Shown: positions 9,843-19,163 of the stretch, piece by piece
Position numbering within the stretch: position 1 is the first letter of the stretch
Layout: each line of letters begins with the position of its first letter
From: Caballeronia sp. LZ062
GTDB taxonomy: Bacteria > Pseudomonadota > Gammaproteobacteria > Burkholderiales > Burkholderiaceae
Direction of reading: 5' to 3'
NCBI RefSeq assembly: GCF_031450785.1
Contig: NZ_JARTWB010000002.1
Span: forward strand, 1,984,001 to 2,048,000
Length of the DNA: 64,000 nucleotides
Made by a program: the position numbers and the translations under genes
The notes under the pieces: model-generated
Seen by the model: only the letters and a program-made list of their open reading frames with translations
Databases searched by the model: none
Told to the model about the DNA's origin: nothing

Positions 9843-10040
9843 TGGTTCGTCTCCTTTTTCGTTTGCACGGTGCAGCGGATCGTCCATGCGTGGCGCACGT
9901 GCCGTCTGTGCCGCTGCCTGCTTCTGCTGCGCTGGGAACCGCGTGGTTGCTCGTTTTCTAAGACTGGCCCGCGTATGCTTCGCCGCGACGCCGTTTCACT
10001 ATAGACGGTGCGCCTCATGCTGCAAGGCGCGCGCGCCCGC

Positions 10041-10814
10041 TCAACTCATCCAGTTGCCGCCATCGACGTTGATCGTCTGCGCGGTGATGTAATCCGAATC
10101 CGCCGATGCGAGAAACAGCGCCGCGCCGGTCAGGTCGTCCGGCACGCCCATGCGGCCGAGCGGCACTTCCTCGCCGACGATGCGCTTCTTTTCGCCGAGC
10201 GGCCGGTCTTCGTAACGCGCGAAGAGCGCATCGACCTCTTCCCACATCGGCGTATCGACGACGCCCGGCGCGATGCCGTTCACGTTGATGCGCGATTTCG
10301 CGAGCGCGAGCGCCGCCGACTGCGTATAGCTGATGACCGCCGCTTTCGTCGCGCAATAGTGCGAGACGAGCGCCTCGCCGCGCCGCCCGGCCTGCGACGA
10401 CATGTTGATGATCTTGCCGCCGCGCCCCTGCTCGACCATGCGCCGCGCGACTGCCTGCATCAGAAAGAACATGCCCTTGACGTTCACCGCGAAGAGGCGG
10501 TCGTAAACGTCCCAGGATTCGTCGAGGATCGGGCGCATGTCGAAGAGCGCCGCGTTGTTGAAGAGAATGTCGATGCCGCCGAAGCGCTCCACGGCGCTCG
10601 CCACGATGCGCTCGATGTCTTCGCGGCGCGTGACGTCGGCTTTCAGTGCGAGCACGCGGTCGGCGGCGTTATCGAAACGCTGCGTCATGACCTGCGCGTC
10701 TTTCACGTCGACGACGACGAGCTTTGCGCCTTCGTCCAGATAGCGCCGCGCGACCGCCTCGCCGATTCCGCTCGCGGCGCCCGTGATGACCGCGACCTTG
10801 TCTTTCAGTCTCAC
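10041..10814 (-). CDS. smoS: SDR-family polyol (sorbitol/galactitol) dehydrogenase
   Basis: Short-chain dehydrogenase of 257 residues, likely oxidising a hexitol to its ketose with NAD. Cofactor motif TGAASGIG is at residues 11-18, NNA at 86-88, Asn111, Ser140, and the active-site pair Tyr153/Lys157 in SHYCATK. It begins the minus-strand transport operon and resembles SmoS sorbitol dehydrogenases. With the importer and the plus-strand dehydrogenase/kinase, it completes uptake plus two alternative oxidation routes. Exact substrate preference cannot be decided from sequence. Confidence 0.85.
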   Translation of the reverse strand: MRLKDKVAVITGAASGIGEAVARRYLDEGAKLVVVDVKDAQVMTQRFDNAADRVLALKADVTRREDIERIVASAVERFGGIDILFNNAALFDMRPILDESWDVYDRLFAVNVKGMFFLMQAVARRMVEQGRGGKIINMSSQAGRRGEALVSHYCATKAAVISYTQSAALALAKSRINVNGIAPGVVDTPMWEEVDALFARYEDRPLGEKKRIVGEEVPLGRMGVPDDLTGAALFLASADSDYITAQTINVDGGNWMS

Positions 10815-10871
10815 CGATGTCTCCGATTCTGTGCCCGACCGGCGCGCCGAAGTGAGCGAACGCTCGACGGC

Positions 10872-10896
10872 CGATCAATTGCTCTATGTTTGATCG
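10872..10896. promoter_or_regulatory. Inverted repeat, candidate operator of the polyol operon
   Basis: CGATCAA (10872-10878) and TTGATCG (10890-10896) form a perfect 7-bp inverted repeat with an 11-bp spacer. It lies 58 bp upstream of the SDR start, where a promoter is expected. A partial third copy, TGATCGAATGATCG, overlaps the right arm. It may bind the SorC-type regulator; this is inferred from position only. Confidence 0.4.
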
Positions 10897-10995
10897 AATG
10901 ATCGGTGTTGCGGCGGCGCGTGTCAAGGCGTGGTTGTGCGGTTTCGATGCTGCATTGCGCAACGCACGCCCCGCTTGGTGCGATGCAAAACTCAG

Positions 10996-11010
10996 TGATA
11001 CGTTATATCA
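10996..11010. promoter_or_regulatory. Zur-type operator
   Basis: TGATACGTTATATCA is a palindrome with perfect 5-bp arms (TGATA/TATCA) around a TA-rich core containing GTTATA, as in known Zur boxes. It lies 46 bp before the zur start codon, so the zinc operon probably represses itself when zinc is sufficient. Confidence 0.65.
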
Positions 11011-11055
11011 TCGCGATTCGCTCGCACAGCGCCGCCATCGCGCGGCCACGATGAC

Positions 11056-11541
11056 ATGACCGCATCCGTTGAAACCATGCTCGCCCGCGCGGAAGCGTTA
11101 GCCGACGAGCGCGGCCTCGCGCTCACACCGCTGCGCCGCCACGTGTACGAACTCGTGCTGAAGGCGCACAAGCCCATCGGCGCGTACGACCTCATCGACG
11201 CGCTTGAGCCGCAGCGCGGCGCGCGCGTGCCGCCGACCACCGTTTATCGCGCGCTCGACTTTCTCGTCGAGAACGGGCTCGTGCATCGCATCGAGTCGAA
11301 GAACGCGTTCGTCGCGTGCTGCGACGCCGGCCGCCCGCACGAAAGCCAGTTCCTGATCTGCGACGAATGCGGCGCGACGCTCGAAATTCAGGGGCGCGAA
11401 CTGGCGTCGTCGCTGTCCGCGAGCCCGCCCGCGCACGGCTTCCAGTTGCGGCATCAGGTCGTGGAACTGAGCGGCCTGTGCAGCGACTGCCAGCACAAGC
11501 ATCGCGCGAACGATCACGCCCACACGCAAGGAGCCCGATGA
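11056..11541 (+). CDS. zur: Zinc uptake regulator, Fur family
   Basis: A 161-residue Fur-family repressor. The N-terminal winged helix spans residues 1-85 (motif VPPTTVYRALDFL). The C-terminal dimerisation domain carries a structural zinc site made of Cys102/Cys105 (CDEC) and Cys142/Cys145 (CSDC). It would bind Zn(II) and repress zinc uptake. The identity as Zur rather than Fur rests on the operon: its stop overlaps the znuA start by 4 bp. An alternative ATG lies 5 bases upstream in another frame and is not used. A Zur-like palindrome lies in front. Confidence 0.92.
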   Translation: MTASVETMLARAEALADERGLALTPLRRHVYELVLKAHKPIGAYDLIDALEPQRGARVPPTTVYRALDFLVENGLVHRIESKNAFVACCDAGRPHESQFLICDECGATLEIQGRELASSLSASPPAHGFQLRHQVVELSGLCSDCQHKHRANDHAHTQGAR

Positions 11542-12419
11542 AACTCGCGCACATTCTGAGTTGCATCGCGGCCGTGTTCAGCATCGGCCAGAGCGTGACG
11601 GCGCACGCGGCGGGCGTGCCGGTCGTCGCGGCAGAGAACTTCTATGGCGACGTCGTGCGCCAGCTCGGCGGCGATCACGTCGAGGTCACGAGCATTCTCA
11701 ACAATCCCGACGAAGATCCGCATCTCTTCGAAGCGAGTCCCAAGACGGCGCGCGCGCTTCAGCACGCCGCGCTCGTCGTCTATAACGGCGCGGACTACGA
11801 TCCGTGGATGGACAAGCTGCTCGCGGCATCGAAGGCGAGCGGCAAGCGCACGGTGATCGTCGCGGCGCAGCTGACCGGCAAGAAGTCCGGCGACAATCCG
11901 CATCTCTGGTATGACCCGCCGACGATGCCTGCCGTCGCGAAAGCGGTGAGCGCGTATCTGGCGAGCGCGGACCCGGCGCACAAGAGCGACTACGACGCGC
12001 GTCTCGCCGCGTTTTTGGCATCGCTCAAGCCCATCGACGCGCGCATCGCGCAGTTGAAGTCGCGCTATCGCGGCGTGCCCGTGACCGCGACGGAGCCGGT
12101 GTTCGGCTATACGGCGGACGCCATCGGCTTCGACATGCGCAACCAGCGGTTCCAGACCGCGCAGATGAACGAGACGGAGCCGAGCCCCGCCGATATCGCC
12201 GCGTTCGAGAAAGACTTGCGCGAACGGCGCGTGCACGTGCTCATCTACAACAGCCAGGCGACCGGCGCGCTCACGCGGCGACTGCTGGGCATCGCGAAAG
12301 ACGGGCATGTGCCGAGCATCAGCGTGACGGAGACACTGCCGGCCGGCAAGACGTATCAGCAATGGATGCAGACGCAGCTCGACGCGCTCGCGGGCGCGCT
12401 GCAAGGATGGCAGCAATGA
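11538..12419 (+). CDS. znuA: Zinc ABC transporter substrate-binding protein
   Basis: Periplasmic metal-binding protein (cluster A-I), 293 residues, signal peptide about 1-25 (ends TAHA). Expected metal ligands include His62 (DEDPHLF) and His122 (NPHLWYD). The third histidine of classical ZnuA appears replaced by Glu186 (TATEPVFGY), and the acidic His-rich loop of E. coli ZnuA is absent. This fits the ZnuA-like subgroup seen in beta-proteobacteria. The start follows an AGGAG site inside the end of zur. Substrate could include manganese; zur in the same operon argues for zinc. Confidence 0.88.
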   Translation: MKLAHILSCIAAVFSIGQSVTAHAAGVPVVAAENFYGDVVRQLGGDHVEVTSILNNPDEDPHLFEASPKTARALQHAALVVYNGADYDPWMDKLLAASKASGKRTVIVAAQLTGKKSGDNPHLWYDPPTMPAVAKAVSAYLASADPAHKSDYDARLAAFLASLKPIDARIAQLKSRYRGVPVTATEPVFGYTADAIGFDMRNQRFQTAQMNETEPSPADIAAFEKDLRERRVHVLIYNSQATGALTRRLLGIAKDGHVPSISVTETLPAGKTYQQWMQTQLDALAGALQGWQQ

Positions 12420-13315
12420 TCCGCGAGTCGAAGGCCGCGCTCGAAGTCGATCATGTGACGCTAGAACTCGGCGGCCGCGCGATTCTGAACGATGCGAGCT
12501 TCGCCGTTCAGACCGGCGAATTCATCGGCGTGCTCGGGCCGAACGGCGCGGGCAAGACCACGCTGATGCGCGCGCTGCTCGGCCTCGTGCCCGTTGCGTC
12601 CGGCGCGATTCGCGTAAACGGCGAGGCGGTCGTGCGCGGCAATGCGTCCATCGGCTACATGCCGCAGATTCGGGCGGGGCTCGCGAATCGCCGCGTGCTC
12701 GGGCGCGACTTTGTCGCAATGGCCGCGGACGGGCATCGCTGGGGCCTGCCGCATCGCGACGCGCGCACGCGCGCCGACGTCGAGCGCGTGCTCGATCTCG
12801 TCGGCGCGCGGCAACTCGCGGCGCGGCCGCTGTCGGAGCTATCGGGCGGCGAGCGTCAGCGTCTCCTGCTCGCGCAGTGTCTGCTCGGCAACCCGCGTCT
12901 GTTGCTGCTGGACGAGCCGCTCATCAGCCTCGATCCGCGTCACCAGACGGGCGTCGTGGAACTCGTGCGACGCGTGCAGCGCGAACTCAACATCACCGTG
13001 CTGTTTTCCGCGCACGAACTGAATCCGCTTTTGAACTCGCTTGACCGCGTGCTGTATCTCGGCAACGGGCGCGCGGCGCTCGGCACGGTCGATGAAGTCA
13101 TCACGAACCCCGTGCTTTCGCGTCTCTACGGCTCGACCATCGACGTCATGCGCGTGAACGGCCGCATCTTCGTGATGTCGGGCGACGTGGAAATCGACAA
13201 GCTCGATCACGCGCACGAAAACGGCAACGGGCATCAGCACGAGCACGAGCACCCGCACGACCACGCTCATACGCACGGCCACGGCAAGAAGGGAACGCAC
13301 ACGCACGATGTTTGA
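12416..13315 (+). CDS. znuC: Zinc ABC transporter ATP-binding protein with His-rich tail
   Basis: ATPase of the zinc importer, 299 residues. Walker A GPNGAGKTT is at 41-49, signature LSGGERQRL and Walker B LLLLDEPL follow. After the ATPase core (about residue 255) comes a histidine-rich C-terminal tail with 13 His in the last 36 residues, mostly His at alternate positions. It could store or sense zinc in the cytoplasm. The start at 12416 overlaps the znuA stop (ATGA). An in-frame ATG 9 bases earlier is possible. The gene overlaps znuB by 8 bp. Confidence 0.92.
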   Translation: MIRESKAALEVDHVTLELGGRAILNDASFAVQTGEFIGVLGPNGAGKTTLMRALLGLVPVASGAIRVNGEAVVRGNASIGYMPQIRAGLANRRVLGRDFVAMAADGHRWGLPHRDARTRADVERVLDLVGARQLAARPLSELSGGERQRLLLAQCLLGNPRLLLLDEPLISLDPRHQTGVVELVRRVQRELNITVLFSAHELNPLLNSLDRVLYLGNGRAALGTVDEVITNPVLSRLYGSTIDVMRVNGRIFVMSGDVEIDKLDHAHENGNGHQHEHEHPHDHAHTHGHGKKGTHTHDV

Positions 13316-14096
13316 ATACGACTTCATGGTGAACGCCTTTGCGGCGTCGGGCATCGTCGCGGTGCTGGCGGGAATCGTCGGGTATTTTCTGGTGATGCGC
13401 GGGCAGACGTTCGCGGGGCACGCGCTGTCGCACGTGGGCTTCACCGGCGCGACGGGGGCCGTGCTGTTCGGCGTGTCACCCATCTGGGGCATGGTCGGCT
13501 TCACGCTCGCGGCGGGCGTCGGCATGGGCGCGCTCGGGGAGCGGCTGTCGGGCCGCGACGTGGCCATCGGCGTGATTCTTTCGCTGTCGCTCGGCTTCGG
13601 CCTGCTGTTTCTGCACTTCTTCACCGCCTACGCGACGCAGGCGACCGCGCTGCTGTTCGGCAACGTGCTCGGCGTCAGTCACGAAACACTCGTGGTGCTC
13701 GCCGGGCTGGCGGCCGTGAGCCTCGTTGCGCTGGGCGTCATCATGCGGCCGCTGCTCTTCGCTTCGTTGCAGCCGGAACTGGCCGAAGCGAAAGGCGTCT
13801 CGCTGCGCCTCGTCTCCGTGCTGTTTCTCGCAATCACCGCGCTCGCGGTGGCGGCGTGCACGCAGATCGTCGGCGTGCTGCTGGTCTTCGCGTTGATGGT
13901 CGGGCCGGCAGCGGCCGCGCAGAACGTGACCACGCGCCTGTCGACGGGCCTGCTGCTCGCCGCGCTCTTTGCATTGGGACAGGCGTGGGCCGGCCTCACG
14001 CTCGCCTATTACACCGACTGGCCGACGAGCTTCTGGATCACGATGCTCGCCGCCGTGGTCTATGCGGCGAGCCTGCTTTCGCGGCGCGGAAGCTGA
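13308..14096 (+). CDS. znuB: Zinc ABC transporter permease
   Basis: Cluster A-I metal permease, 262 residues, with about eight hydrophobic segments and the family motif AGHALSHVGFTGATG near residue 40. It forms the membrane channel used by ZnuA and ZnuC. The ATG at 13308 lies within the end of znuC, so translation is probably coupled. It is the last gene of the zur-znuACB unit and converges on fghA with a 27-bp gap; no clear terminator is seen between them. Confidence 0.92.
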   Translation: MFEYDFMVNAFAASGIVAVLAGIVGYFLVMRGQTFAGHALSHVGFTGATGAVLFGVSPIWGMVGFTLAAGVGMGALGERLSGRDVAIGVILSLSLGFGLLFLHFFTAYATQATALLFGNVLGVSHETLVVLAGLAAVSLVALGVIMRPLLFASLQPELAEAKGVSLRLVSVLFLAITALAVAACTQIVGVLLVFALMVGPAAAAQNVTTRLSTGLLLAALFALGQAWAGLTLAYYTDWPTSFWITMLAAVVYAASLLSRRGS

Positions 14097-14123
14097 CCGA
14101 CCGCTGCCGCTAGCCCGCCGCGC

Positions 14124-14972
14124 TCAACGGCAGAGCACCCGCGCATGATGCGCGATGTGCTCGCCGATGAACGTCGAGATGAAGAAGTATCCGTGGTCAT
14201 ACCCTTCGTGACGACGCACCGTGACGCCATGCCCGGCCTCGCGCGCGTTGCGCTCGAAGATATCGGGATGCAACTGCTCGGCGAGAAACTGATCGGCCAG
14301 CCCTTGATCGATCAGAATGCCGCCTTCGAAGCGTGACGCTGCATCGCCTTTGACGAGTTCGCTCGCGTCGTACTGCTTCCACGCCTCGCGGTCATCGCCG
14401 AGATAGCCGGTGAACGCCTTCACGCCCCACGGACATTGCGAAGGCGCGGCAATCGGCGCGAACGCCGACACGCTGCGGTACACATCCGGATTGCGCAGCG
14501 CGAGCACGAGCGCGCCGTGCCCGCCCATCGAATGCCCGAAGATGCCGAGCCGGTCCTCGCGCACCGGCAAGTCGGCAACCACCGCTTCGCGCAGATCCTG
14601 CGTCACGTACGAATACATGCGATACCGCTCGCGCCACGGCTCGCGCGTCGCATCGACATAAAAGCCCGCGCCGGAGCCGAAATCCCACGCGTCGTTTTCG
14701 CCGGGAATATCGGCGCCGCGCGGCGAGGTATCCGGCGCGATCAGCGCAATCCCATGCTCGGCCGCGTACCGCTGCGCGCCAGCCTTGATCGGAAACGTCT
14801 CTTCGGTGCACGTGAGACCGGCGAGATAGAAGAGCGCCGGCACTTTCGACGCCGACGCAGCCGCGGGCAGGAACACCGAAAAGCGCATCGGCAGGCCGAT
14901 GAACCGCGACTCGTGCCGATAGATGCGCTGCACGCCATCGAAACAACGGTGTTCCTCGACGAGTTCGAGCAT
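14124..14972 (-). CDS. fghA: S-formylglutathione hydrolase
   Basis: Esterase-D family serine hydrolase, 282 residues, which splits S-formylglutathione into formate and glutathione, the second step of formaldehyde detoxification. The nucleophile elbow GHSMGGHG is near residue 150. The catalytic His lies in HEGYDHGYFF close to the C-terminus, and the oxyanion motif LAGLTCTEETF is near 50. The start at 14972 has GAGGAGG in front; a longer open frame reading into frmA was discarded. It follows frmA by 14 bp. Confidence 0.93.
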   Translation of the reverse strand: MLELVEEHRCFDGVQRIYRHESRFIGLPMRFSVFLPAAASASKVPALFYLAGLTCTEETFPIKAGAQRYAAEHGIALIAPDTSPRGADIPGENDAWDFGSGAGFYVDATREPWRERYRMYSYVTQDLREAVVADLPVREDRLGIFGHSMGGHGALVLALRNPDVYRSVSAFAPIAAPSQCPWGVKAFTGYLGDDREAWKQYDASELVKGDAASRFEGGILIDQGLADQFLAEQLHPDIFERNAREAGHGVTVRRHEGYDHGYFFISTFIGEHIAHHARVLCR

Positions 14973-14986
14973 GGCGTCCTCCTCGC

Positions 14987-16093
14987 TCAATAAATGACGA
15001 CGGAGCGGATCGACTCGCCCTTCTTCATCAGGTCGAAGCCGTCGTTGATCTGATCGAGCTTCAGATGGTGCGTGATCAGATCGTCGATATTGATCTTGCC
15101 TTCCATGTACCAGTCGACGATCTTCGGCACGTCCGTGCGGCCGCGCGCGCCGCCGAACGCGGAGCCCTTCCATTCGCGGCCCGTGACGAGCTGGAACGGC
15201 CGCGTGCTGATCTCTTCGCCCGCCGCCGCCACGCCGATGATGAACGACTGACCCCAGCCCTTGTGCGTGCATTCGAGCGCCTGACGCATCAGCTTCACGT
15301 TGCCGACGCACTCGAACGAATAGTCCGCGCCGCCATCGGTCAACTGCACGATGTGATCGACCACGTTTTCCACTTCGTTCGGGTTGATGAAGTGCGTCAT
15401 GCCGAACTTCTTCGCCAGCTCGACGCGGCCCGGATTGATATCGACGCCGATGATCTTGTCCGCGCCGACCATCTTGGCGCCCTGAATCACGTTCAGCCCG
15501 ATGCCGCCGAGCCCGAACACGACCACGTTCGCGCCCGCTTCGACCTTCGCCGAATACACGACCGCGCCCACGCCCGTCGTCACGCCGCAGCCGATGTAGC
15601 AGATCTTGTCGAACGGCGCGTCCTCGCGCACCTTCGCCACCGCGATCTCCGGCACCACGATGTAGTTCGAGAACGTGGACGTGCCCATGTAGTGAAAGAG
15701 CGGCTTGCCGTCGAGCGAGAAGCGCGAAGTCGCATCGGGCATCAGGCCCTTGCCTTGCGTCGCGCGAATCTTTTGGCAGAGATTGGTCTTGCGCGAGAGG
15801 CAGAACTTGCACTCGCGGCATTCCGGCGTGTAGAGCGGAATCACGTGGTCGCCCTTCCTGAGCGTGCCGACGCCCGGTCCAACGTCCACGATTACGCCCG
15901 CGCCTTCGTGGCCGAGAATGGCCGGGAAGATGCCTTCCGGGTCCGCGCCCGAGAGCGTGTAGTAATCGGTGTGGCAAATGCCCGTCGCCTTCACTTCGAT
16001 CAGCACTTCCCCGGCGCGCGGCCCTTCGAGATCGACTTCCTCGATGGTGAGCGGCTGACCTGCTTTCCATGCGATTGCGGCTTTTGTCTTCAT
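14987..16093 (-). CDS. frmA: S-(hydroxymethyl)glutathione dehydrogenase / class III alcohol dehydrogenase
   Basis: Zinc-dependent class III alcohol dehydrogenase of 368 residues. It oxidises S-hydroxymethylglutathione to S-formylglutathione and can also reduce S-nitrosoglutathione. The catalytic-zinc motifs are [12 protein letters not shown] and GHEGAGV. The structural-zinc cysteine cluster is [15 protein letters not shown], and GLGGIGLNV is the NAD site. It forms a two-gene unit with fghA. No FrmR-type repressor gene is adjacent. Confidence 0.94.
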   Translation of the reverse strand: MKTKAAIAWKAGQPLTIEEVDLEGPRAGEVLIEVKATGICHTDYYTLSGADPEGIFPAILGHEGAGVIVDVGPGVGTLRKGDHVIPLYTPECRECKFCLSRKTNLCQKIRATQGKGLMPDATSRFSLDGKPLFHYMGTSTFSNYIVVPEIAVAKVREDAPFDKICYIGCGVTTGVGAVVYSAKVEAGANVVVFGLGGIGLNVIQGAKMVGADKIIGVDINPGRVELAKKFGMTHFINPNEVENVVDHIVQLTDGGADYSFECVGNVKLMRQALECTHKGWGQSFIIGVAAAGEEISTRPFQLVTGREWKGSAFGGARGRTDVPKIVDWYMEGKINIDDLITHHLKLDQINDGFDLMKKGESIRSVVIY

Positions 16094-16127
16094 GATTCTG
16101 TTCCTCGTTTCTATGCTAATGATTGTT

Positions 16128-17342
16128 TCAGCGCACGACGTTCAGGACTTCGTAACATGCGCCCATCGTGTGATAGTCGGTCTTGCCCGCAGGGCTTTTC
16201 TCGTCGCTGTACTGGCGGTTGTCGCGCGTCAGAATGCGATACCACGCGCCGTATTGATGATCGACGAAATGCGCCCAGCTATAGGCCCACAAGCGGTCGT
16301 AGTCGCTCCAGTAGCGCGCGGCGGCGGCTTCGTCGCCATCGAGATTCGCGCGCTCGGCGAGCAGCGCCGCCGCCGCGAGCGATTCCGCCTGCACCCAGAA
16401 ATACTTGTCTTCGTCGTAGAACTTGCCGTCCGGATCGAAGCCGTAGACCATACCGCCGTGCTCGTGGTCCCATGACAGTTCGAGCGCGCGGTCGAAGAGT
16501 TCGCGCGCACGCTGTGCATGCCACGCTTCTGGCCGATGCCGGTCGAGAATCAGCAGCAGCTTCGCCCATTCCGTCTGATGCCCCGGCTGAAATCCCCATG
16601 GACGAAAGATGTTGCTGCGGTCGCCCTTGTTGTAGTCCCAGTCGATCGACCAGTCCGGCTTGTAGTGCTCCCACACGAGACCGCGCGCGAGCGCCGCCTG
16701 ACGGTTCACCATGTTGTCGGCCAGAAGCGCCGCGCGATCCAGATAGCGCGTCTCGCCGGTCGCTTCGAACGCGGCGAGAAACGCCTCGCACGCGTGCATG
16801 TTCGCGTTCTGCCCGCGATAGTCCGACACCTGCCAGTCCGCGCTCGCTTCGTCCTTGTAGAGGCCGTGCGGCGCGTCCCAGAAGTGCGTCTCCATCAACT
16901 GCCACGTTTCGTCGAGATAGGCGCGCGCCTCGTCGAAGCCCGCTTCCACCGCCTTCGCATACGCAAGCACCACGAACGCGAGACCGTAGCAATGGTTCGT
17001 CGCATCCGTCACTTCGCGGCCGTTGAGCGTCCACGCATAACCGCCCGTCTGCGGATTGCGATGAACCTCGCGCAAATAGTCGATGCCGTGCCGCACGCCG
17101 CCGCGATATTCGTCGAGGCCGTAGTGCTTGTATGCCATCGCGTAGTTGAAGACGAAGCGCGTGCTCGACACGAGATGACGCGACTTGCGGTCGTAGATCG
17201 TGCCGTTGTTCTTGTAGAAGTGATAGAAGCCGCCCGCGGGGTCCATGCAGTGCGGGTGATAGAAGATCATCGTGCGCAGCGCGTGATCCAGCAAAAACTG
17301 ACGCGAGCGGAAGTCGGGTTGCGTGGTGACGGATGCGGACAT
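16128..17342 (-). CDS. AGE family epimerase/isomerase
   Basis: A 404-residue (alpha/alpha)6-barrel enzyme of the N-acylglucosamine 2-epimerase family, which includes mannose isomerase, cellobiose epimerase and sulfoquinovose isomerase YihS. Family motifs seen are [14 protein letters not shown] near residue 62, [20 protein letters not shown], and [13 protein letters not shown] with the catalytic-type histidine. Aldose-ketose isomerisation of D-mannose to D-fructose is a reasonable guess, but substrate is not resolvable. It lies between frmA and an FGGY kinase (98-bp gap to the kinase); the three may not be functionally linked. Confidence 0.85.
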   Translation of the reverse strand: MSASVTTQPDFRSRQFLLDHALRTMIFYHPHCMDPAGGFYHFYKNNGTIYDRKSRHLVSSTRFVFNYAMAYKHYGLDEYRGGVRHGIDYLREVHRNPQTGGYAWTLNGREVTDATNHCYGLAFVVLAYAKAVEAGFDEARAYLDETWQLMETHFWDAPHGLYKDEASADWQVSDYRGQNANMHACEAFLAAFEATGETRYLDRAALLADNMVNRQAALARGLVWEHYKPDWSIDWDYNKGDRSNIFRPWGFQPGHQTEWAKLLLILDRHRPEAWHAQRARELFDRALELSWDHEHGGMVYGFDPDGKFYDEDKYFWVQAESLAAAALLAERANLDGDEAAAARYWSDYDRLWAYSWAHFVDHQYGAWYRILTRDNRQYSDEKSPAGKTDYHTMGACYEVLNVVR

Positions 17343-17440
17343 AGCGGATGTCGTTAGTGTTGTGATGAGCCGGACGGCGCGGCGCTTGCCTGAAGCCCGA
17401 TGTGAATCGCACGTCAGTTTAAGGGCTTGCGCGCAAGACG

Positions 17441-18862
17441 TCAGAACCAGTCTTCGACGCGCTCGTACAGAGCGATGAAACGCGCGTGCCTTTCGTCGAG
17501 CGCGGCGTCGCCTTGCGAACTGGCCACGCGTGTGCTCGCGGGAACGAGCGACGCCAGGTCACCGGCGCGCCAATGCCCCGCCGCCATGCCGCCGATGATC
17601 GCCGCGCCGCGCGCCGCCGCGTTCGGGCAATCGCAGGCGTGCAGTTCGACATGCAGCGCATCGGCGAGCAACTGACGCCACCGCGCGTCGATGGAGCCGC
17701 CGCCCGCAAGCCGCATCGACGACAACGGCGTGCCGCTCGTACGGATCGCGTCGAGTCCCGCCCGCAATGCGAATGCCACGCCTTCGAACGCCGCGCGCAT
17801 CATCGAGCCGCGTGTGTCGTTGAGGCCGAGGCCGAGCCAGCCGCCTCGTGCGGCCGGGTTCATCCACGGTGAACGCTCGCCGCTCAGGTACGGCAGGAAG
17901 CTCACGGACGCGCTCGCATCCGATGCGAACGCGTCGTCGTAGGCAGGGGGCCACGAGGCATAGCCAAGCCAGCCGCGCACGGTCTCCAGCGCGACGCCCA
18001 CGTTCTGCATGGCCGCCATGCGATACCAGCGCGCGCCGGCACTCGCCGCGCCGCGATAGGTATGCAAACCGCGCACGGGCGACGGCGCTTCGTCGCACAT
18101 GACGACGATCTGCCCGCCGCTGCCCGTGGTGAGCAGCGCGTCGCCATCGGCGATCAGGCCGCTGCCGAGCGCGGCGCACGGCGTATCGCCCGCGCCGACG
18201 GCCAGCGGAATGCCCGCGCGCAAGCCGAGCGCCGAAGCGGCCTCGGCGGACAACGCGCCCGCCTGCGCATCCGATGCCGCAAGCGGCGCGAACCACTCGC
18301 GCGACAAGCCGAGTCTGCCGATGAGCGCCGCGTCCCATTCGCCCGACGGGGCAGCGAGCGCAGTCGCGCACGCGTCCGACGGGTCGGTCACGAACGCGCC
18401 GCCGAGCTTCGCGCGCAGCCAGTCCTTTGGCTGCAAGGCCCAGCGCATGTCGGCGGCGAGCGCGGGTTCGTGCGTCGCGAGCCAGCGCAAGAGCGGTCCC
18501 GCCATGCCCGGCGCGACCGGATTCGGCTGCGGCTCGGGCCACGCGTCGAGCAGCGCGCGGGCGCGCGTGTCCGGCCAGAGCATCGCGGGGCGCAACGCGC
18601 GGCCATCGGCGGCGGTCGGCACGACGCCGTGCATCTGCCCGGAAAAGCCGATTGCGCTCACGGCATCGCGTTCGTGCGCAGGCAAGCGTGACGCGGCATC
18701 GACGACAGCGGCATACCACGCTTCGGCGGATGTCTCGGCCCAGCCCGGCTGCGCGCTCGTCACCGCATACGCCGCGCTCGACGCTGCGACTTCGCGCGCG
18801 TGGTCGTCGACGATTGCCAGTTTCACTGAACCCGTGCCGAGATCGATGCCGAGAAAACGCAT
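17441..18862 (-). CDS. xylB: FGGY-family carbohydrate kinase (second xylulokinase-like)
   Basis: A 473-residue FGGY kinase annotated by family as xylulokinase. The N-terminal loop DLGTGSVK, substrate motif GFSGQMHGV and C-terminal GGGSIDARWRQLLADAL are present. It differs clearly from the 493-residue copy at 1255-2736, so it is a paralogue rather than a recent duplicate and may use another ketose. It is followed on the same strand by the AGE epimerase. An isomerase-plus-kinase pair for one sugar would be a sensible pathway, but this is inference. Confidence 0.8.
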   Translation of the reverse strand: MRFLGIDLGTGSVKLAIVDDHAREVAASSAAYAVTSAQPGWAETSAEAWYAAVVDAASRLPAHERDAVSAIGFSGQMHGVVPTAADGRALRPAMLWPDTRARALLDAWPEPQPNPVAPGMAGPLLRWLATHEPALAADMRWALQPKDWLRAKLGGAFVTDPSDACATALAAPSGEWDAALIGRLGLSREWFAPLAASDAQAGALSAEAASALGLRAGIPLAVGAGDTPCAALGSGLIADGDALLTTGSGGQIVVMCDEAPSPVRGLHTYRGAASAGARWYRMAAMQNVGVALETVRGWLGYASWPPAYDDAFASDASASVSFLPYLSGERSPWMNPAARGGWLGLGLNDTRGSMMRAAFEGVAFALRAGLDAIRTSGTPLSSMRLAGGGSIDARWRQLLADALHVELHACDCPNAAARGAAIIGGMAAGHWRAGDLASLVPASTRVASSQGDAALDERHARFIALYERVEDWF

Positions 18863-19163
18863 GGATGAGCCGCCCGAAAAGACGTTAGGGAAAACGCGGA
18901 AAGCGTGGAATAACGCGGGTTAACCCCGCCGCTGCGCACGATAGACGAAAAACGGACTATACGCGCGCCGTGATGAACATCATAACGACGCGCCCCTTCA
19001 GGCGGCCTTGCATCAGCCGACAAGAAACCCTCGCGATGCGTCAACTCCCTTGCAGCAAGGACTTTCGCGCGATGTCGCCCCGCGCCGCGCGCCGTTTCCA
19101 TATCGCCCCGCGAACGCGACGTATAGCGCCGCGTGGTCTTGTTCGCGCTTTTTGACGCACTTA
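18863..19163. other. Non-coding region between FGGY kinase and NCS2 permease
   Basis: Divergent upstream regions of the kinase (minus) and the permease (plus). No convincing gene is present. A small palindrome TGATGAACATCA (18971-18982) is the only symmetric site seen and may be an operator for the kinase, from which it is about 110 bp away. The structured leader that follows is listed separately. Confidence 0.5.
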
